Part shown: piece by piece, positions 21,695 to 24,251 of the stretch | How positions within the stretch are numbered: position 1 is the stretch's first letter | How the letters are laid out: the number at the start of each line of letters is the position of its first letter | IMG/VR virus record: IMGVR_UViG_3300024518_002892 | Span: 1 to 24,251 of that record | Strand: one strand, 5' to 3' | Length of the DNA stretch: 24,251 nt | Origin: a virus | Notes under the pieces: model-generated | Told to the model about the DNA's origin: nothing | What the model saw: the letters and a program-made list of their open reading frames with translations, nothing else | The model's database searches: none | Position numbers and translations under genes: made by a program

Positions 21695-22861
21695 TTAGCC
21701 GAGCAGAAGGCCGATGTGTTCCGGCTTCCAGGCTTTGGTGCCCCACACGGCGCCGACCGAGATCATGGACTTCTTGTAGCCCTTGTAGACGGACACCTCA
21801 AAGACCAGACCGGAGTGCGGATCTTGCACCACCATCATGTCGACAGCAGCGTCACCGCCGACCGGGTTGGCCGGGGCGCGCATGGCAAGCTCCAGAGCCG
21901 AGCGGTGGAAAGCGACGTTGCCGGTATAGGCGGCGCCAATAGTCACGGCCTTGTTGTTCACAAACGCCGCATCCTTGATCAGGGCCGCGTTCAGAACCAC
22001 GTCGCCGTCGCCGTCACCGGCAAAGCCAGTGCCGATCACGTACTTGCCGCCAAACGGATCGTCAGCAACCGTGATGACATCACCGGCAACAAACGTGCCA
22101 GCCCCGGTGTCAACGTGGATCGTCTTGTCGCCGGCCGAATAGCCAGCCACCAGGTCGATCAAGTAAGAGGCGCCAGTCCCGATAGTGTGGCTCTGGACCT
22201 GCGCGGATTCACGCATGGCCAGACCCTGCAGATCGAGCAGAACGCCCTGGCGAAGCAGGTTGTCCGAACCGGCCTCGTTCGCTTTCTGGAGCTGAGCGAG
22301 ATTGCGCAGCTTGGTCGAAGCGGACGTGTCCATGACCAGCGAAATCTGCCGGTCATTCATCGGGCAACCGTTGTCAGCCAGGATCTGGCGAACCTCGGCA
22401 ACCGTGTTGAAGTTGGACGCGAAGGGCGTGGTGCCAGCAGTGCCAACAGCGCGTGAGGCGTTCTGATAGGCTTCGGTGGCGAGGTCGGCCTCGATCAGGT
22501 TGGACAGAGCACGCATCGCCTGGGCGATCTGGTCGCCATAGATGGTCTCATAGCCAGAGCCGTTGTTGACGTGGCGAATGTCTTCGCCGGTCCACGGGAT
22601 TTCCGCAGCCTTGGCCGTGTCCAGCGTCAGGGTCTTGTTATCGACCGTCTGGTCATCGCCTTCCGGGATGGTCATGGACGGGGCGACATTGTTGATGGTC
22701 GCGGCGCGCGTGGCGTGCGAGCGAACCGTGTCATTCAACGCGGCCTGCTCAGAGCCGTCGGCGTTGATGGTCGCGGCGGGAATGAAGCCGACCAGTTCGC
22801 GGCCGACAACATCGGCGGCCTTGTAGATGTCGGCCGCCAGATCAGTGAGAACGTTTGCCAT
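21695..22861 (-). CDS. Major capsid protein, P22 coat-like
   Basis: 388 residues from ATG 22861, with GAAAGG as SD. The sequence MANVLTDLAADIYKAADVVGRELVGFIP, then MTIPEGDDQTVDNKTLTL, AAEIPWTGEDIRHVNNG and NLIEADLATEAYQNAS matches the P22 coat (gp5) family, an HK97-fold shell protein. An Ig/barrel-like insertion is seen in residues ~225-300 (YSAGDKTIHVDTGAGTFVAG, DVITVADDPFGG), followed by the C-terminal HRSALELAMRAP and VFEVSVYKGYKKSMISVGAVWG strands. It is preceded by a scaffold gene. It would build the procapsid on the scaffold; a hairpin after the gene may set its relative expression. Confidence 0.87.
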   Translation of the reverse strand: MANVLTDLAADIYKAADVVGRELVGFIPAATINADGSEQAALNDTVRSHATRAATINNVAPSMTIPEGDDQTVDNKTLTLDTAKAAEIPWTGEDIRHVNNGSGYETIYGDQIAQAMRALSNLIEADLATEAYQNASRAVGTAGTTPFASNFNTVAEVRQILADNGCPMNDRQISLVMDTSASTKLRNLAQLQKANEAGSDNLLRQGVLLDLQGLAMRESAQVQSHTIGTGASYLIDLVAGYSAGDKTIHVDTGAGTFVAGDVITVADDPFGGKYVIGTGFAGDGDGDVVLNAALIKDAAFVNNKAVTIGAAYTGNVAFHRSALELAMRAPANPVGGDAAVDMMVVQDPHSGLVFEVSVYKGYKKSMISVGAVWGTKAWKPEHIGLLLG

Positions 22862-22923
22862 GATAATTGCCTTTCAAGCTGATGGCGTAGGAGGATGAGA
22901 AGCTGGCGACCGGCCTTGCCGGG

Positions 22924-23586
22924 TCAGGCTTCATCGACGACTTTGAAGCCGTCTTTCACCTTTGCGGCGCGCTCAGCATGGCCAAGGCCATCGAACGCGC
23001 TGCGGGTGATCGTCTTGCCGGAGCCATCAGCCCCAAGCGCCCCTTGGGCGTTGCCACCGGAATTTGCAGGGGCGGCAACAAAGTGCTTGCCCGTATCGCC
23101 CTGCGCCCATCCGGTGACGAACTCGGCCAGGGGTTTCCCATCGACCACGGCGGCGCGCTGGCCGTCGAAGTCGGAAAGCTCAATTTTCGATTGCGTCTGC
23201 AGCAGCGCCTTGGCCGCATCCATGTATTCCGGCTTGACGTTGGCCTTGGTCAACGCAGCGCTCAGGCCGTTTTCCACCAGCAGCTTGTGGTTTACGCCCT
23301 TCTCGGCTTCCAGAGATGCGGTCAGCTTCTCAATGTCTTTCGCGTGGCGCGCCTCGAGCTGTTCGCGCAGCTTTGCAAAGTCGCCCTCTTTTTCGGCCTT
23401 TTCAGCCTCGGCGGTTTCCCGCGCGGCCTGAATCTCGTCGAACTGGGCTTTCAGCGTGGAAAGCTCGTCTTTCTGGGCTTTCAGCTTGCCCAGCAGCTCA
23501 TCATTTTTGGCTTTCAGTCCTGCGGTGGCTTTGGCCACAGCTTCGTCATCGCCGCCGTTGCCGGCGTCGTTCGGTTGATCGGTCAT
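22924..23586 (-). CDS. Scaffolding protein (GP20-like coiled coil)
   Basis: 220 residues from ATG 23586. Residues ~15-105 form one long charged coiled coil (AGLKAKNDELLGKLKAQKDE, AQFDEIQAARETAEAEKAEK), followed by LSAALTKANVKPEYMDAAKALL and a small globular part (AEFVTGWAQGDTGKHFVAAP) and a C-terminal KTITRSAFDGLGHAERAAKV. This matches phage scaffolding/GP20-like minor structural proteins that guide coat assembly and leave before DNA packaging. It lies immediately before the coat gene. It follows the terminator at 23606-23628, with only a weak SD (GCGAGG). Confidence 0.85.
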   Translation of the reverse strand: MTDQPNDAGNGGDDEAVAKATAGLKAKNDELLGKLKAQKDELSTLKAQFDEIQAARETAEAEKAEKEGDFAKLREQLEARHAKDIEKLTASLEAEKGVNHKLLVENGLSAALTKANVKPEYMDAAKALLQTQSKIELSDFDGQRAAVVDGKPLAEFVTGWAQGDTGKHFVAAPANSGGNAQGALGADGSGKTITRSAFDGLGHAERAAKVKDGFKVVDEA

Positions 23587-23605
23587 GTCGGGATGGCCTC
23601 GCCAT

Positions 23606-23628
23606 AAAAAAAGCGGCCCTGAGCCGCT
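23606..23628 (-). terminator. Intrinsic terminator upstream of the scaffold gene
   Basis: Read leftward, AGCGGC-TCAGG-GCCGCT gives a 6-bp stem (7 with the next A-T pair) with a 5-nt loop, followed by a run of seven T (23612-23606). It lies 43 bp after the zinc-ribbon gene's stop and only 19 bp before the scaffold ATG, so scaffold and coat transcription must pass through it unless a promoter overlaps it. Confidence 0.8.
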
Positions 23629-23671
23629 TGCTTCATTCTGCCAGGCATCGCCCGGCGCTAGGTCGGCGCGC

Positions 23672-23902
23672 TTACAAAAGCGTCACCTTGCCCCGTGAGA
23701 GGCAATCGAGGCATGCGAGGCCCTTCTGGCCACCCACAACGCGGGAGCCTTTAAGCAGCGGCATGCGCTTGATCTCGATAAAGCTGGTCCCCGCAACGCC
23801 GGTATCCGCCCGGCAGACATTGCAGGTCAGCAGGCCGTGACCCGTTGGGGTCTCCGGCTCTTCATTCTTCACGACGCGAAGGTGGGGCGGCAAATCAGCC
23901 AT
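23672..23902 (-). CDS. Small zinc-ribbon-like conserved phage protein
   Basis: 76 residues from ATG 23902. It has LPPHLRVVKNEEPE at the start and two CxxC pairs (CNVC at ~27-30, CLDC at ~64-67), suggesting one bound zinc, with RMPLLKGSRVVGGQKGLACLDCLSRGKVTLL between and after. This protein is familiar from phage head modules between minor head and scaffold genes ('LPphLRvV.n....C.vC...g........i...pl...grv.gG....vC..C...Gk'). Function unknown. It starts 5 bp after the minor head gene stop and is followed by a terminator. Confidence 0.75.
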   Translation of the reverse strand: MADLPPHLRVVKNEEPETPTGHGLLTCNVCRADTGVAGTSFIEIKRMPLLKGSRVVGGQKGLACLDCLSRGKVTLL

Positions 23903-23907
23903 GCACC

Positions 23908-24251
23908 CTAAATATCAAGCCCCTCGCGGCGGCGCAATTCATCAAGCGACCACGCCCGGCCTTTGCGGTCCACAAAGCGGCCTAGCGGGATCGCGCCCGC
24001 GCGCCACGCCTTGGCCCGTGTCGGCCCGAGCACTTCGTCCTGAAACTCTTTTGGCTGGCGTTTCAGCCAGTCTTCATAGGTCGTGCGGTCTGGCGCCGGA
24101 AAGCCGTCAAGGACCGCCGTGATCTGCGAACGGCAATTGGGATGAGCGGGCGGCCGTGGCCCCTCATTCATTGGGTACTCTTTGCCATCCCGAGCAGCGC
24201 ACACAAGCGAGGTGCGACCGTCAAGAACCGAAGTCCACTGCACGCCCCGGA
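23908..24251 (-). CDS. Phage minor head (head morphogenesis) protein, 3' part
   Basis: The frame is open to the window's right edge, so the gene is cut at its 5' end; the GTG at 24243 is internal. Visible residues: RGVQWTSVLDGRTSLVCAARDG, PMNEGPRPPAHPNCRS, and a C-terminal LKRQPKEFQDEVLGPTRAKAWRAG ... SLDELRRREGL. These are the hallmarks of SPP1 gp7/Mu gpF-type head morphogenesis proteins ('W.s.lD.rTs..C...dG', 'pP.HpnCRs', 'w....r.l.leel..r'). The family sits in the procapsid near the portal. Upstream portal and terminase genes are expected just beyond the window. Confidence 0.88.
   Translation of the reverse strand, partial: RGVQWTSVLDGRTSLVCAARDGKEYPMNEGPRPPAHPNCRSQITAVLDGFPAPDRTTYEDWLKRQPKEFQDEVLGPTRAKAWRAGAIPLGRFVDRKGRAWSLDELRRREGLDI

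Noticed and set aside
22905-22925. CCGGC-AAG-GCCGG hairpin between scaffold and coat as terminator
   Set aside because: Short stem, no following T run; probably incidental.

Overview
The window is part of the genome of a temperate, tailed (siphovirus-type) phage of an alphaproteobacterium. The DNA is GC-rich and genes are packed with ATGA, TGATG and TAATG overlaps. The tail-gene order matches that of alphaproteobacterial gene transfer agents (GTAs). The attachment site carries a tRNA-His 3' half with discriminator A73, a feature typical of alphaproteobacteria. No host genus can be named from the sequence alone.

Layout. Positions 1-6716 are an early/accessory operon read rightward: an edge-truncated beta-helix repeat protein, a run of small unknown proteins (several under 55 codons), an ERF-type single-strand annealing protein followed by a YqaJ/lambda-type exonuclease, further unknown phage proteins, a MerR/AlpA-like excisionase candidate and a tyrosine integrase. 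Positions 6717-7054 are non-coding and hold the attachment site: a 51-bp tRNA-His(GTG) 3' half flanked by two perfect 19-bp direct repeats, one inside the end of int, which look like integrase arm sites. Positions 7055-24251 are a late operon read leftward. In transcription order (right to left) it encodes: minor head protein (cut by the window edge), small zinc-ribbon protein, scaffold, P22-like coat, connector, head closure, head-spike/lectin-like fiber, a small unknown protein, HK97-gp10-like protein, tail terminator, major tail protein, tail assembly chaperones (with an apparent -1 frameshift), tape measure, three tail-tip proteins including a DUF6950/NlpC-like protein, a J-like tip protein, a membrane coiled-coil protein, holin, M15 endolysin, overlapping Rz/Rz1 spanins, and a large HTH + metallophosphoesterase-like protein.

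Because int and the terminal late gene lie on either side of a single tRNA half, the junction looks like attP in circular or replicating phage DNA (or a tandem prophage), not like a simple prophage end. No repressor, replication initiator, terminase or portal is visible; these presumably lie outside the window.

The main points for follow-up are the attP with its arm repeats, the lambda-like GGGAAAC frameshift site in the tail chaperone pair, intrinsic terminators placed just upstream of start codons inside both operons (suggesting antitermination or attenuation), and the HTH-metallophosphoesterase protein at the end of the late operon.
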